The notes below the pieces were generated by a model, which did no database searches, was not told where the DNA came from, and saw only the letters and a program-made list of their open reading frames with translations. A stretch of DNA of 64,000 bases, taken from assembly GCF_000175215.2 (NCBI RefSeq), contig NC_014817.1:83501-147500 (forward strand), in the 5' to 3' direction. The position numbers and the translations under genes were made by a program. Shown piece by piece: positions 52,614-61,136 of this stretch. Each line of letters begins with the position of its first letter. The first letter of the stretch is position 1. This stretch comes from Asticcacaulis excentricus CB 48. GTDB lineage: Bacteria; Pseudomonadota; Alphaproteobacteria; Caulobacterales; Caulobacteraceae.

Positions 52614-53097
52614 CGGATAACTCCTGAACAAGCGTGGCCAGCCGCGCCCGTGCCCGGTTCAGACGCACACCGATATGGCTTTCACTGAGGCCGTGCAGGG
52701 CGGCCATATCGGCATAGGGCGTCTGTTCCAGCCACAACAGCATCAGCGACCGATCTAGCGGCGGAAGGGCGCGCAAGGCATCAAACACCTGATCCAGCCG
52801 GGCATCGGACGGTTCAGGGGTGAGCTGTTGCAGGCCCTCGCGCTGCGTTTCAAACACCCGCAACAGACGCAGGCCCTCGCGCCGTTTCCACGTCAGGGCG
52901 CGGTTATGCGCCACGCGGTAGATAAAGGTCGCCGGGAGCGACTCTCCGCGAAAGGCCGGCCACGCTTTCCACACGGCGATCAGCAGTTCCTGAAGCAGAT
53001 CCGCCTGATCCGCCGACGTCGCAAACGCGCGGCTAAGCCGCCGCAGCGCCGGTAGTTGCGGGCTGATCCACTCACTAAAGGTCTGATCGCGCGGCAT
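52603..53097 (-). CDS. ECF-type RNA polymerase sigma factor
   Basis: A 164-residue sigma-70 family factor with only regions 2 and 4. Region 2 includes QADLLQELLIAVWKAWPAFRG and ATFIYRVAHNRALTWKRR. Region 4 includes PPLDRSLMLLWLEQTPYADMAALHGLSESHIGVRLNRARARL. It is the middle gene of a three-gene unit, between a 53-residue membrane peptide and a four-helix membrane protein. It probably controls an envelope response (inference). Confidence 0.9.
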   Translation of the reverse strand: MPRDQTFSEWISPQLPALRRLSRAFATSADQADLLQELLIAVWKAWPAFRGESLPATFIYRVAHNRALTWKRREGLRLLRVFETQREGLQQLTPEPSDARLDQVFDALRALPPLDRSLMLLWLEQTPYADMAALHGLSESHIGVRLNRARARLATLVQELSDED

Positions 53098-53106
53098 GGG
53101 GTCGTC

Positions 53107-53268
53107 TTATCGCGCGGCTGCGGCTTCGCGCGCCAGCCGGAGCGCCTCGCGATTGTTCTGCTCAAAGGCCCCGCTGTTCAAGCCGCAACCCACACCGGCG
53201 ACGAGCAAAACCAGCAGGGCCGCAAGGACCGGCAGACGGTAACGGGCGGGTAAAAACAATCCAAGCAC
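53107..53268 (-). CDS. 53-residue membrane or lipoprotein-like peptide
   Basis: A short frame starting at GTG (53268), with AGGAGATTCAG just upstream, reading LGLFLPARYRLPVLAALLVL, then a hydrophobic stretch to a Cys at residue 28 and a polar tail FEQNNREALRLAREAAAAR. It has one membrane helix; the Cys sits where a lipobox could be, though the -3 residue is atypical. Its stop is nine bases before the sigma-factor start, so it leads that operon. No family is recognised. Confidence 0.6.
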   Translation of the reverse strand: MLGLFLPARYRLPVLAALLVLLVAGVGCGLNSGAFEQNNREALRLAREAAAAR

Positions 53269-53427
53269 CTGAATCTCCTGTGTTTGTGTTTACGAGAGGT
53301 TAGACGCCCGTGACCGCATAAAACTTACACGCCCACAAAATAAATCGGTACAGCCGATAACGGGAAGGTCACTTGCCAGCGCTAAGTCTGTGGGTCTAAA
53401 TACGCGCCGACTTCGCAAGGTGAGCCT

Positions 53428-53745
53428 ATGAAACCCTTTAATGCCGATGCGCTCGAAGATCTGGTCCATGCGCGGGCGCGTCTGGCCATACTCGCCTATC
53501 TGTCCACGGCGGGGCAGGCGGACTTCACCGATCTGCGCGATCAGGTGGGCATCACCGATGGCAATCTGTCGCTGCACCTCAAAAAGCTGAACGAAGCGGG
53601 CTATGTGGCGATTCGCAAAAAGATTGTCTCCAACCGCTCCAATACGCGCATCGGCCTGACCGATGAGGGGCGCGAGGCCTTTTATAATTATCTCGATCAG
53701 CTCAAGCGCATGCTGGATGCCGTTCCGGAAAAGCCTGAACTTTAG
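53428..53745 (+). CDS. Winged-helix transcriptional regulator (HTH_34 type)
   Basis: A 105-residue regulator of the small MarR-like HTH_34 group: ARLAILAYLSTAGQADFTDLRDQVGITDGNLSLHLKKLNEAGYV is the helix-turn-helix, and IGLTDEGREAFYNYLDQLK follows the wing. It has no effector domain. It is divergent from the sigma-factor operon, whose first start is about 160 bases away, so it may control that unit or itself. Confidence 0.88.
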   Translation: MKPFNADALEDLVHARARLAILAYLSTAGQADFTDLRDQVGITDGNLSLHLKKLNEAGYVAIRKKIVSNRSNTRIGLTDEGREAFYNYLDQLKRMLDAVPEKPEL

Positions 53746-53775
53746 TCCCTTACTCGATGGTTCAATTTTTATTGA

Positions 53776-53790
53776 GAACATATTGCGAAC
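53776..53790. promoter_or_regulatory. LexA (SOS) box upstream of recA
   Basis: GAAC-N7-GAAC, the inverse reading of the alphaproteobacterial LexA site GTTC-N7-GTTC, 96 bases before the recA start. Confidence 0.85.
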
Positions 53791-53885
53791 AAGGAACAAA
53801 TGGGGTACAGCTTTCTCAACACATTTTCGCGGACGGGGGATGGACCTTCGCCTTGGGAATCGTGGCATAGGGAAGGTCTGGAATC

Positions 53886-54956
53886 ATGTCGCAAGCGGTA
53901 TTGAAACTCGTGGGAAAAGACGAAGCTGAAAAACAACGCGCGCTGGAATCGGCGCTGGCCCAGATTGACCGTGCCTTCGGTAAGGGCTCGGTGATGAAGC
54001 TGGGCAATGCCGGCAAGGTGGTGGAGGTGGAATCCATTTCCACCGGCTCGCTTGGCCTCGACATGGCGCTCGGTATCGGCGGCCTGCCCAAGGGGCGGGT
54101 CATCGAAATCTACGGCCCGGAATCGTCGGGTAAGACGACGCTGGCCCTGCATACGGTGGCCGAGATTCAAAAGGCGGGAGGCACGGCGGCCTTTGTCGAT
54201 GCCGAACACGCGCTCGATCCGGTTTATGCCCACAAGCTGGGCGTCAATCTCGATGATCTTCTGGTGTCGCAGCCCGATAACGGCGAACAGGCGCTGGAAA
54301 TCACCGATACGCTGGTGCGCTCTGGCGCTGTCGATATCGTCGTGGTCGATTCGGTCGCGGCCCTGACACCCAAGGCGGAAATCGAAGGCGATATGGGCGA
54401 CAGTCTGCCCGGTCTTCAGGCACGCCTGATGTCGCAGGCCCTGCGCAAGCTGACGGCCTCGATCTCCAAATCAAAGTGTATCGTTATCTTCATCAACCAG
54501 ATCCGCATGAAGATCGGCGTGATGTACGGCTCGCCCGAAACGACGACCGGCGGTAACGCGCTGAAATTCTATGCTTCGGTGCGTCTCGACATTCGCAGCA
54601 TCGGTAAGATCAAGGTGCGCGACGAAATCGTTGGTAACAATGTCCGCGTCAAGGTGGTGAAGAACAAAGTCGCTCCGCCGTTCCGTGAAGTCGAATTTGA
54701 CATCCTCTACGGTGAAGGCATCTCCAAGCTTGGTGAAGTCCTCGATCTGGGTGTCAAAGGCGGCGTGGTTGAAAAGGCCGGCTCGTGGTTCTCGTTCAAC
54801 TCGATCCGCATTGGTCAGGGGCGCGAGAATGCCCGCGACTTCCTGAAGTCCAATCCGGAGATTGCGGCCGAAATCGAAGCTCTGGTACGCAAGAAGTCCG
54901 ACGCCATTTCCGAAGAACTGTTAGGTACGCCGGAACCGGACGAAGACGGCGAATAA
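53886..54956 (+). CDS. recA: Recombinase A
   Basis: A 356-residue RecA, the central protein of homologous recombination and SOS induction. Walker A is GPESSGKTT (77-85). INQIRMKIGVMYGSPETTTGGNALKF and the C-terminal acidic tail (PEPDEDGE) are family features. It has full length and a normal N-terminus with many Lys/Glu. It is preceded by a LexA box and followed by two hairpin terminators. Confidence 0.98.
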   Translation: MSQAVLKLVGKDEAEKQRALESALAQIDRAFGKGSVMKLGNAGKVVEVESISTGSLGLDMALGIGGLPKGRVIEIYGPESSGKTTLALHTVAEIQKAGGTAAFVDAEHALDPVYAHKLGVNLDDLLVSQPDNGEQALEITDTLVRSGAVDIVVVDSVAALTPKAEIEGDMGDSLPGLQARLMSQALRKLTASISKSKCIVIFINQIRMKIGVMYGSPETTTGGNALKFYASVRLDIRSIGKIKVRDEIVGNNVRVKVVKNKVAPPFREVEFDILYGEGISKLGEVLDLGVKGGVVEKAGSWFSFNSIRIGQGRENARDFLKSNPEIAAEIEALVRKKSDAISEELLGTPEPDEDGE

Positions 54957-54961
54957 AATCT

Positions 54962-54986
54962 AAAACCCGCATTGGGTGCGGGTTTT
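54962..54986 (+). terminator. Terminator after recA
   Basis: A perfect stem AAAACCCGCA (54962-54971) with TGCGGGTTTT (54977-54986), loop TTGGG. Confidence 0.85.
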
Positions 54987-55012
54987 CAGACCGCATGCAT
55001 TCCACACGTAAA

Positions 55013-55045
55013 CACCTCGATCTTGTGATCGGGGTGTTTCTTTTT
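55013..55045 (+). terminator. Second terminator between recA and alaS
   Basis: CACCTCGATC (55013-55022) pairs with GATCGGGGTG (55027-55036), one wobble, followed by TTTCTTTTT. The pair of terminators isolates alaS from recA. Confidence 0.75.
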
Positions 55046-55162
55046 GTCCTGACCCGTCAGAAAAATACCTGCGTTGGCGCAAAGGTCTTTGCGCAAATAC
55101 CCAAGCCCTCTATATACGGCTGAAATTTGTCCTGTGGTGCGGTGTTAAACCGTCGGAGTCCC

Positions 55163-57805
55163 ATGCCTTCCTTAAATCAGATCCGTCAGACCTTCCTGGA
55201 TTACTTCGCCAAGAACGACCATGAGATCGTGTCGTCTTCGTCGCTGGTGCCGCACAACGACCCGACCCTGATGTTCACCAATGCAGGCATGGTGCAGTTC
55301 AAGAACGTCTTTACGGGGGCCGAAACCCGTCCGTACAAACGCGCTACCACCTCGCAAAAGGTCGTGCGCGCGGGTGGCAAGCACAACGATCTGGACAATG
55401 TCGGCTATACGGCGCGTCACCACACTTTCTTTGAAATGCTCGGGAACTTCTCCTTCGGCGACTATTTCAAGGAGCAGGCGATCAGCCATGCCTGGAACCT
55501 GATTACCAAGGAATATGGCCTGCCTAAAGACCGCCTCCTGGCCACCGTCTATATCGACGACGATGAAGCCTTCAATCTGTGGAAGAAAATCGCCGGTTTC
55601 TCCGACGACCGCATCATCCGCATCGCCGGATCTGATAATTTCTGGTCGATGGGCGACACTGGCCCCTGTGGTCCGTGCACGGAAATCTTCTACGATCACG
55701 GCGAGCACATCTGGGGCGGCCCTCCGGGCTCTCCGGAAGAGGACGGCGACCGCTTCGTCGAAATCTGGAACCTCGTCTTCATGCAGTTCGATCAGCAAAC
55801 GGACGGCACGCGGCTTAACCTGCCCAAGCCTTCGATCGACACCGGCATGGGGCTTGAGCGCGTCGCGGCGGTGCTGCAAGGCGTGCACAACAACTACGAT
55901 GTGGACCTGTTCAAGGCCCTGATCCGCGCCAGTGTCGAGGAAACGGGCGTTAAGGCGGAGGGTGAAGCCCTCCCGTCGCACCGCGTGATCGCCGATCACC
56001 TACGCTCGACCTCCTTCCTGATCGCCGATGGCGTAACGCCGTCGAACGAAGGCCGGGGCTATGTTTTGCGCCGTATCATGCGCCGCGCCATGCGCCACGC
56101 CTATCTGCTGGGGGCTAATGAGCCGCTGATGCCGCGTTTGGCGCCGGTTCTGGTGCGTGAAATGGGCGATCATTACGGCGAACTGAAACGCGCCGAGGCG
56201 ACCATCATCGAAACTCTGCGCCAGGAAGAGGAGCGTTTTCGCCGCACGCTGGGTCGCGGCATGACCCTGCTGGACGAGGCCACCGCTAATCTCAAAGACG
56301 GCGACATGTTGGAAGGCGAAGTGGCCTTCAAGCTCTACGACACCTATGGCTTCCCGCTCGATCTGACGCAGGACGCCATCCGCGCGAAGGGCTTAAGCGT
56401 CAATGTCGCCGGTTTCGAAGCGGCGATGGGAGAACAGAAGCAGCGCGGCCGCGCCAATTGGAAGGGCTCCGGCGAAACCTCCGTGCAGGCCGAATGGTTC
56501 TCGATTCGCGATCAGGCCGGGGCGTCGGAATTTGTCGGCTATGAGCACCTTTCGACCCAATCGCACGCCCGCGTCATTGTCCGCGACGGCGAGTCAGTGA
56601 GCGAAGGTCTGGTCGGTGAGCGTTTGCAGGTCGTCTTCGACCGCACGGTCTTCTATCCTGAAGGCGGTGGGCAGGCGGGCGATACCGGCACCCTGCACTG
56701 GGCCGGTGGCGAAGGCCGCGTGCTCGATACGCAAAAGCAGGCCGGCGACCTGATCGTGCATGACGTCGAAATCACCGAAGGCGTTCTGGCGGTCGGCGAT
56801 ATGGTGCATCTGCACGTGGATGGCGCCAAGCGTCAGACGACGAAGTCCAATCACTCGGCCGCCCACCTGCTGCATGCGGCGCTGAAAAACGTTCTGGGGC
56901 CGCACGTGGCGCAGAAGGGGCAACTGGTCGATGCCGAGCGGATGCGCTTCGACTTCAGCCACGGCGCGCCCGTCTCGCCTGAGGAGATCGAGCGCATCGA
57001 GGCCGAGGTTAACGCGGTTATCCTGCAAAATGAGGCGGCCACGACTAAGATGATGGCCCCCGCTGAGGCGATTGAAGCCGGAGCCGTGGCGCTGTTCGGT
57101 GAAAAATACGGTGATGAGGTCCGGGTCCTTAGCCTCGGTCACGCGCTCGATGGGGCGGACAAGGGCTACTCGGTCGAGCTGTGCGGCGGCACCCATGTGT
57201 CGCGCACGGGTGATATCGCCCTGTTCAAGATCATTTCCGAAAGCGGCATCGCCGCCGGGGTGCGCCGTATCGAAGCCTTTACCGGCGAAGCGGCGCGTCA
57301 GTATCTGCTGGAGCAGGCGGGCGTCGCGCGTTCGCTGGCCGATCAGTTCAAGGTGCCGGTGGCGCAGGTGTCGGCCCGCGTCGAAGCGCTGGTCAACGAC
57401 CGCAAGCGCCTCGAAAAGGAGCTGGCCGACGCCAAGCGCGCGCTGGCCGTAGGTGGCGGCGGGAAAGCGTCGGGTCCGGAAGACATCAACGGCGTCAAGG
57501 TTATCGCCCGTGTACTTGATGGCGTAGGTGGCAAGGATCTGCGTCCGCTGGCCGAAGACTTCAAAAAGCAGGTTGGCTCCGGCGTTGTGGCGCTAGTCGG
57601 TGTGCTGGACGGTAAGGCGGCGGTGACCGTAGCTGTGACGCCGGACCTGACCGGCCGTTTCAACGCGGCCGAACTGGCCAAGGCGGCCGTGATTGCCATG
57701 GGTGGTCAGGGTGCGGGTGGCAAGCCGGACTTCGCGCAAGGTGGCGCGCCGGACGCGACCAAGGCCGAGGGCGGACTGGACGCCATCAAGGCGGCCATCG
57801 TCTGA
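55163..57805 (+). CDS. alaS: Alanine-tRNA ligase
   Basis: An 880-residue AlaRS. The N-terminal class II aminoacylation core includes TLMFTNAGMVQFKNVF and RHHTFFEMLGNFSFGDYF. The editing domain follows with HSAAHLLHAALKNVLG and VELCGGTHVSRTGDIALFKI. The C-terminal Gly/Ala-rich domain (GGGGKASG, VIAMGGQGAGGKPDFAQGG) is complete. The ATG at 55163 gives the family N-terminus PSLNQIRQTFLDYF; an ATG 12 codons earlier is less likely. Confidence 0.97.
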   Translation: MPSLNQIRQTFLDYFAKNDHEIVSSSSLVPHNDPTLMFTNAGMVQFKNVFTGAETRPYKRATTSQKVVRAGGKHNDLDNVGYTARHHTFFEMLGNFSFGDYFKEQAISHAWNLITKEYGLPKDRLLATVYIDDDEAFNLWKKIAGFSDDRIIRIAGSDNFWSMGDTGPCGPCTEIFYDHGEHIWGGPPGSPEEDGDRFVEIWNLVFMQFDQQTDGTRLNLPKPSIDTGMGLERVAAVLQGVHNNYDVDLFKALIRASVEETGVKAEGEALPSHRVIADHLRSTSFLIADGVTPSNEGRGYVLRRIMRRAMRHAYLLGANEPLMPRLAPVLVREMGDHYGELKRAEATIIETLRQEEERFRRTLGRGMTLLDEATANLKDGDMLEGEVAFKLYDTYGFPLDLTQDAIRAKGLSVNVAGFEAAMGEQKQRGRANWKGSGETSVQAEWFSIRDQAGASEFVGYEHLSTQSHARVIVRDGESVSEGLVGERLQVVFDRTVFYPEGGGQAGDTGTLHWAGGEGRVLDTQKQAGDLIVHDVEITEGVLAVGDMVHLHVDGAKRQTTKSNHSAAHLLHAALKNVLGPHVAQKGQLVDAERMRFDFSHGAPVSPEEIERIEAEVNAVILQNEAATTKMMAPAEAIEAGAVALFGEKYGDEVRVLSLGHALDGADKGYSVELCGGTHVSRTGDIALFKIISESGIAAGVRRIEAFTGEAARQYLLEQAGVARSLADQFKVPVAQVSARVEALVNDRKRLEKELADAKRALAVGGGGKASGPEDINGVKVIARVLDGVGGKDLRPLAEDFKKQVGSGVVALVGVLDGKAAVTVAVTPDLTGRFNAAELAKAAVIAMGGQGAGGKPDFAQGGAPDATKAEGGLDAIKAAIV

Positions 57806-57828
57806 TCGCCTCCGCATGAAAACGAAAA

Positions 57829-57856
57829 GGGCCGTCCGTTCGCGGGCGGCCTTTTT
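57829..57856 (+). terminator. Terminator after alaS
   Basis: A strong stem with TTCG loop (57830-57838 with 57843-57851), followed by five T. The 22-base hairpin is identical to the one at 63397-63418 after icd. Confidence 0.85.
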
Positions 57857-57917
57857 CGTATTTGCCGATTGCTTTTCGGGCGTCCCATATGCTGCAATCC
57901 CGTTAAAGGAGAGCCGC

Positions 57918-58694
57918 ATGGATCGCTTGAAGGACAAGGTGGCGCTGGTGACCGGTGGCGCGCAGGGCATCGGTAAGGCCATTGTACGCAGCTTCGCCGC
58001 CGAAGGGGCGCGGGTCATCATCGCCGATATCGACCCCCGCGAAGGCAAGACGCTGGCGGCAGAGCTACCCGGTACGGTGTTTCGCCGACTCGATGTCTCC
58101 GATGAGGCGCAGTGGATCGCCGTCCTCGATTCGGTGGTGGCCGATTTCGGCCGGCTGGACGTGCTGGTCAATAATGCCGGCATTACGGGGCGCGCTGAGG
58201 CCAAAAACGATCCCGAACACACCACGCTCGAAGACTGGCGGCGAGTGATGACGGTCAATACGGACGGCGTGTTTCTGGGCTGCAAGCACGCGATTCGCGT
58301 GATGCGCCCGAACCGTACCGGGTCGATCATCAATATGTCATCGCGGTCAGGGCTGGTCGGCATCCCTCATCAGGCGGCGTATGCAGCGTCGAAAGCTGCC
58401 GTACGCAATCACACCAAGACCGTGGCGCTTTATTGTGCGGAAGAGGGGCTGAATATCCGCTGCAATTCCGTGCACCCGGCGGCGATTCTGACGCCGATGT
58501 GGGAGGCCATGCTGAAGGACGAAGCCGATAAAGAAAAGGTCGCCGCGGGTACGCCGCTGCACCGATTCGGGCGGCCAGATGAGGTCGCCGCCGTTGTGCT
58601 GCTTCTGGCCTCGGATGAAGCGACCTTCATCACCGGTTCGGAATTCAACATCGACGGCGGCGTTCTGGCGGGCACGGCGGCCTCGCCTAAGTAG
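57918..58694 (+). CDS. SDR family oxidoreductase
   Basis: A 258-residue classical short-chain dehydrogenase. TGGAQGIG (12-19) binds the cofactor; ADIDP after the second strand suggests NAD(H). NNAG, SS in the INMSSRSG segment and Tyr155-x3-Lys159 (AYAASKA) complete the active site. The late region ITGSEFNIDGG is typical. AAAGGAG precedes the ATG. The substrate is unknown; it resembles 3-beta/20-beta hydroxysteroid or cyclohexanol dehydrogenase-like members. Confidence 0.9.
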   Translation: MDRLKDKVALVTGGAQGIGKAIVRSFAAEGARVIIADIDPREGKTLAAELPGTVFRRLDVSDEAQWIAVLDSVVADFGRLDVLVNNAGITGRAEAKNDPEHTTLEDWRRVMTVNTDGVFLGCKHAIRVMRPNRTGSIINMSSRSGLVGIPHQAAYAASKAAVRNHTKTVALYCAEEGLNIRCNSVHPAAILTPMWEAMLKDEADKEKVAAGTPLHRFGRPDEVAAVVLLLASDEATFITGSEFNIDGGVLAGTAASPK

Positions 58695-58696
58695 TT

Positions 58697-59266
58697 TTAA
58701 CTACTGAAGATTTGCCAGAAGGAATAGAGGCCGATGGCGATAAACAGGCCCGACGCCACGTAGCGGACGATCTTCATCGGCACGACCTTCAGCACCTTAT
58801 CACCGAACAGCACCGCTGGGACATTGGCCAGCATCATGCCGAAAGTGGTGCCAAGCACGACCCAGGCAAACGCGTCTTCATACTTGGCCCCCAGAAACAC
58901 CGTGGCCACTTGCGTCTTGTCGCCCATCTCGGCCAGAAAGAAGGCGATCAGTGTCGTCAGGAAGGGGCCGTAATCCCTTTTCGGGGCCTCATCATCGTCC
59001 ATCTTGTCCGGAATCAAAATCCACAGACCGAGCGCGATAAAGGCGATGGCTACGATCCATGGCATCCAGGTCGTCAGGGCCAGTCCGGAGACAAAATGCC
59101 CGACCCCGGCGGCCAGCGCGTGATTCGCCACCGTGGCAATGAAGATGCCCCAGATAATCGGAATGGATTTGTGATAGCGCGCGGCCAGAATCAGGGCCAG
59201 CAACTGCGTCTTGTCGCCGATTTCGGAAAAGGCGACGAGGGCGGTCGAATTGAGGAAGGCGTCCAC
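58697..59266 (-). CDS. TMEM165/GDT1 family manganese exporter-like protein
   Basis: A 189-residue membrane protein with two homologous halves of three helices, each with the signature E-x-G-D-K-T (AFSEIGDKTQLLALIL and FLAEMGDKTQVATVFL). The family moves Mn or Ca ions across membranes, and bacterial MntX members export manganese. A yybP-ykoY type riboswitch lies just upstream, supporting manganese control. The GTG at 59266 fits the family N-terminus; a longer frame begins at 59320. Confidence 0.9.
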   Translation of the reverse strand: MDAFLNSTALVAFSEIGDKTQLLALILAARYHKSIPIIWGIFIATVANHALAAGVGHFVSGLALTTWMPWIVAIAFIALGLWILIPDKMDDDEAPKRDYGPFLTTLIAFFLAEMGDKTQVATVFLGAKYEDAFAWVVLGTTFGMMLANVPAVLFGDKVLKVVPMKIVRYVASGLFIAIGLYSFWQIFSS

Positions 59267-59334
59267 GATAAAATCTTGTCTGTGACCGGCCAGGTTTTGA
59301 CACACAACGACGTGCTTCACCGCGGCCAGTCACT

Positions 59335-59460
59335 TATGGCGGCAAGGCAGGTCGTCGGTCTCACCTGTTTCGATTACGCCATGTCCATGCCGGACAAGTG
59401 TGTTGACGTAATCCGCCTGAAACAAGGCTCAGGCGCGGTTACTCCCCGAAGGAACGCGGG
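59335..59460 (-). promoter_or_regulatory. yybP-ykoY type Mn riboswitch
   Basis: Read on the minus strand, the leader contains TTCGGGGAGTAACC, CGTCAACACAC and GGTGAGACCGACGACCTGCC in the expected order. These are the landmarks of the manganese-sensing yybP-ykoY motif: the GGGGAGUA side of the paired loops, then the GUCAAC and GAGACC elements. The downstream gene is a TMEM165 family protein, a known target. Confidence 0.8.
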
Positions 59461-59475
59461 CTTGATAGACGCGGC

Positions 59476-60399
59476 TCAGAGATGAGTCAAGAGGAGCGCC
59501 AGACCCGACAGGGTAAACAGCGAGAGGACGGTCGATTGGGCGATGGACACCGCCGCGCCTTCGTACCACAGGCCGTACATGCGCGCCTGAATGAAAACGC
59601 TGACCGCCGTGGGGCAGGCCGACAGGAAGACGGCGATCTTCCACATTAAGGGCGGTGCGCCGAACAGGTGCATGGCGACGGCCATCACGGCGGGGGCCAG
59701 AAGCAGCTTACCCACCACGGCAATGGCGGTCACGGGCGTGACAGAGCGAAGCGCTTTCAATGGCATCAGGCCTAACATGCCGCCCAGCGCCACAAGTGCC
59801 ACCGGCACGGAGGAGCGACCCAGTATATCGAGCATCTGATCGAACATCGGCGGGATCTTCACGCCCGCCAGCATCAGCCCGACCCCCAACAGCGACCCGA
59901 GGACGGTAGGGTTCTGTAGGGTACGTTTGAGCGCCAGCCCCACGCCGTGGCCTGATGCCACTGACAGGCCGGCACAGCCGATAAAAAACAGAATCAGAAA
60001 ATCAGCGACAAACAGCAAGGGGGCCACCTGCATCACCTGAGATCCCAGAAGCCCTGTCAGGATAGGCAGGCCCAGAAAGGCGCTGTTGGAAATAAAGGCC
60101 GCCATGCCGGCACCGGTGGCTTCGCCGCGTGTGGCACCGAAGCGCCGGGCGGCCAGCAGGCAAAGCCCCGACGATACCGCGAAAGCCAGCGCATAGACGC
60201 CCAGCCAGCCCACATGCAGGGCGTCGGGTCGCGGCAGATTGGCAAAGGCGTGGATCAGATAGGCGGGAAAGCCCAGCCAGTAGAAATAAGCACTTAAGCC
60301 GTCCAGCCCTTCGGATTTCAGCCGCCCTGTACGCGCCAGAAGCGCCCCTAGACCGACAAAGGCAAAAAACAACAGAACGCGGCTTAGGGTTTCAAGCAT
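59476..60399 (-). CDS. AEC family (auxin efflux carrier-like) transporter
   Basis: A 307-residue membrane protein with about ten helices and the AEC pattern: AFVGLGALLARTGRLKSEGLDGLSAY near the start, ISNSAFLGLPILTGLLG, and VLGSLLGVGLMLAGVKIPPMFDQMLDILGRSSVPVALVALGGML in the middle. Bacterial members carry malate or other organic acids. The Mn riboswitch starts 16 bases after its stop. Confidence 0.9.
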   Translation of the reverse strand: MLETLSRVLLFFAFVGLGALLARTGRLKSEGLDGLSAYFYWLGFPAYLIHAFANLPRPDALHVGWLGVYALAFAVSSGLCLLAARRFGATRGEATGAGMAAFISNSAFLGLPILTGLLGSQVMQVAPLLFVADFLILFFIGCAGLSVASGHGVGLALKRTLQNPTVLGSLLGVGLMLAGVKIPPMFDQMLDILGRSSVPVALVALGGMLGLMPLKALRSVTPVTAIAVVGKLLLAPAVMAVAMHLFGAPPLMWKIAVFLSACPTAVSVFIQARMYGLWYEGAAVSIAQSTVLSLFTLSGLALLLTHL

Positions 60400-60437
60400 G
60401 GCAGGGCTTTACGCCCTGTCAGGGGGTAAGAAAAGCC

Positions 60438-61043
60438 TTATTTGTCGGGACCGAAATCGCTGCTGGCTGAGGCCGAGGCGGCGGCCTCGGCTTCCGGATC
60501 GGGCAGGCCGATATGCGTCACCTGCCACGTGAAGAGGCCCTTGCGTTTCAATGTGAAGACGGTCGTGCCGATGTCGGGCTGCTTTACCCCCAGACGCGCG
60601 CGATCAATGCTCCAGTAAAGGACGGTCGGCAACGGCGGCTTAGGCGCAAATTCGCGCGGCTCGACCACATTGGCGTCTTTGCCAGCCCCGTAGGACAGGG
60701 CCAGCAGAGCCTTGGCCGTCAGGTAAGAATTGACGTCGATCACCGGTTGCTTGGGTGCGGGCGCGGTCAGGTCGGTAATGGCGCGGCCGAGAGCCCCCAG
60801 TGGGTCCTTCATGACATTGGGCGCGGGGGCGTAGGCGGTCGTCGTGCCCTTGGCATCGGACCACAACTGCGCCTTCAGGCTGGCGCGCACGTCGTCAAAA
60901 GCGACCAGTTCTGACAGGCTCTGGATGTCCTCGGACTCCGCCGCTGAACGCAGGTCGTAGAAGGCCCAGACCGGTCCGATGGCGAAACCGAACAGGGCGG
61001 CCAGAGCGGCGACTATGATGGCGATGGATAAGGTCTTGAACAC
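60438..61043 (-). CDS. DUF2939 domain-containing protein
   Basis: A 201-residue protein with an N-terminal membrane anchor (IAIIVAALAALFGFAIGPVWAFYDLRSAAE) that matches DUF2939, then FDDVRASLKAQLW and a C-terminal Ala/Ser tail. The family has no assigned role and is probably periplasmic and anchored. It is separated from the AEC gene by 38 bases. Confidence 0.8.
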   Translation of the reverse strand: MFKTLSIAIIVAALAALFGFAIGPVWAFYDLRSAAESEDIQSLSELVAFDDVRASLKAQLWSDAKGTTTAYAPAPNVMKDPLGALGRAITDLTAPAPKQPVIDVNSYLTAKALLALSYGAGKDANVVEPREFAPKPPLPTVLYWSIDRARLGVKQPDIGTTVFTLKRKGLFTWQVTHIGLPDPEAEAAASASASSDFGPDK

Positions 61044-61136
61044 GCGGACAGTTCCCCCTGAAGGCGCTGAAAAACAGGGTTAACACGAAAATAACGCCCT
61101 GTCGCGCCTCGTCCGACGATTCGCTCCAAACTGTGG

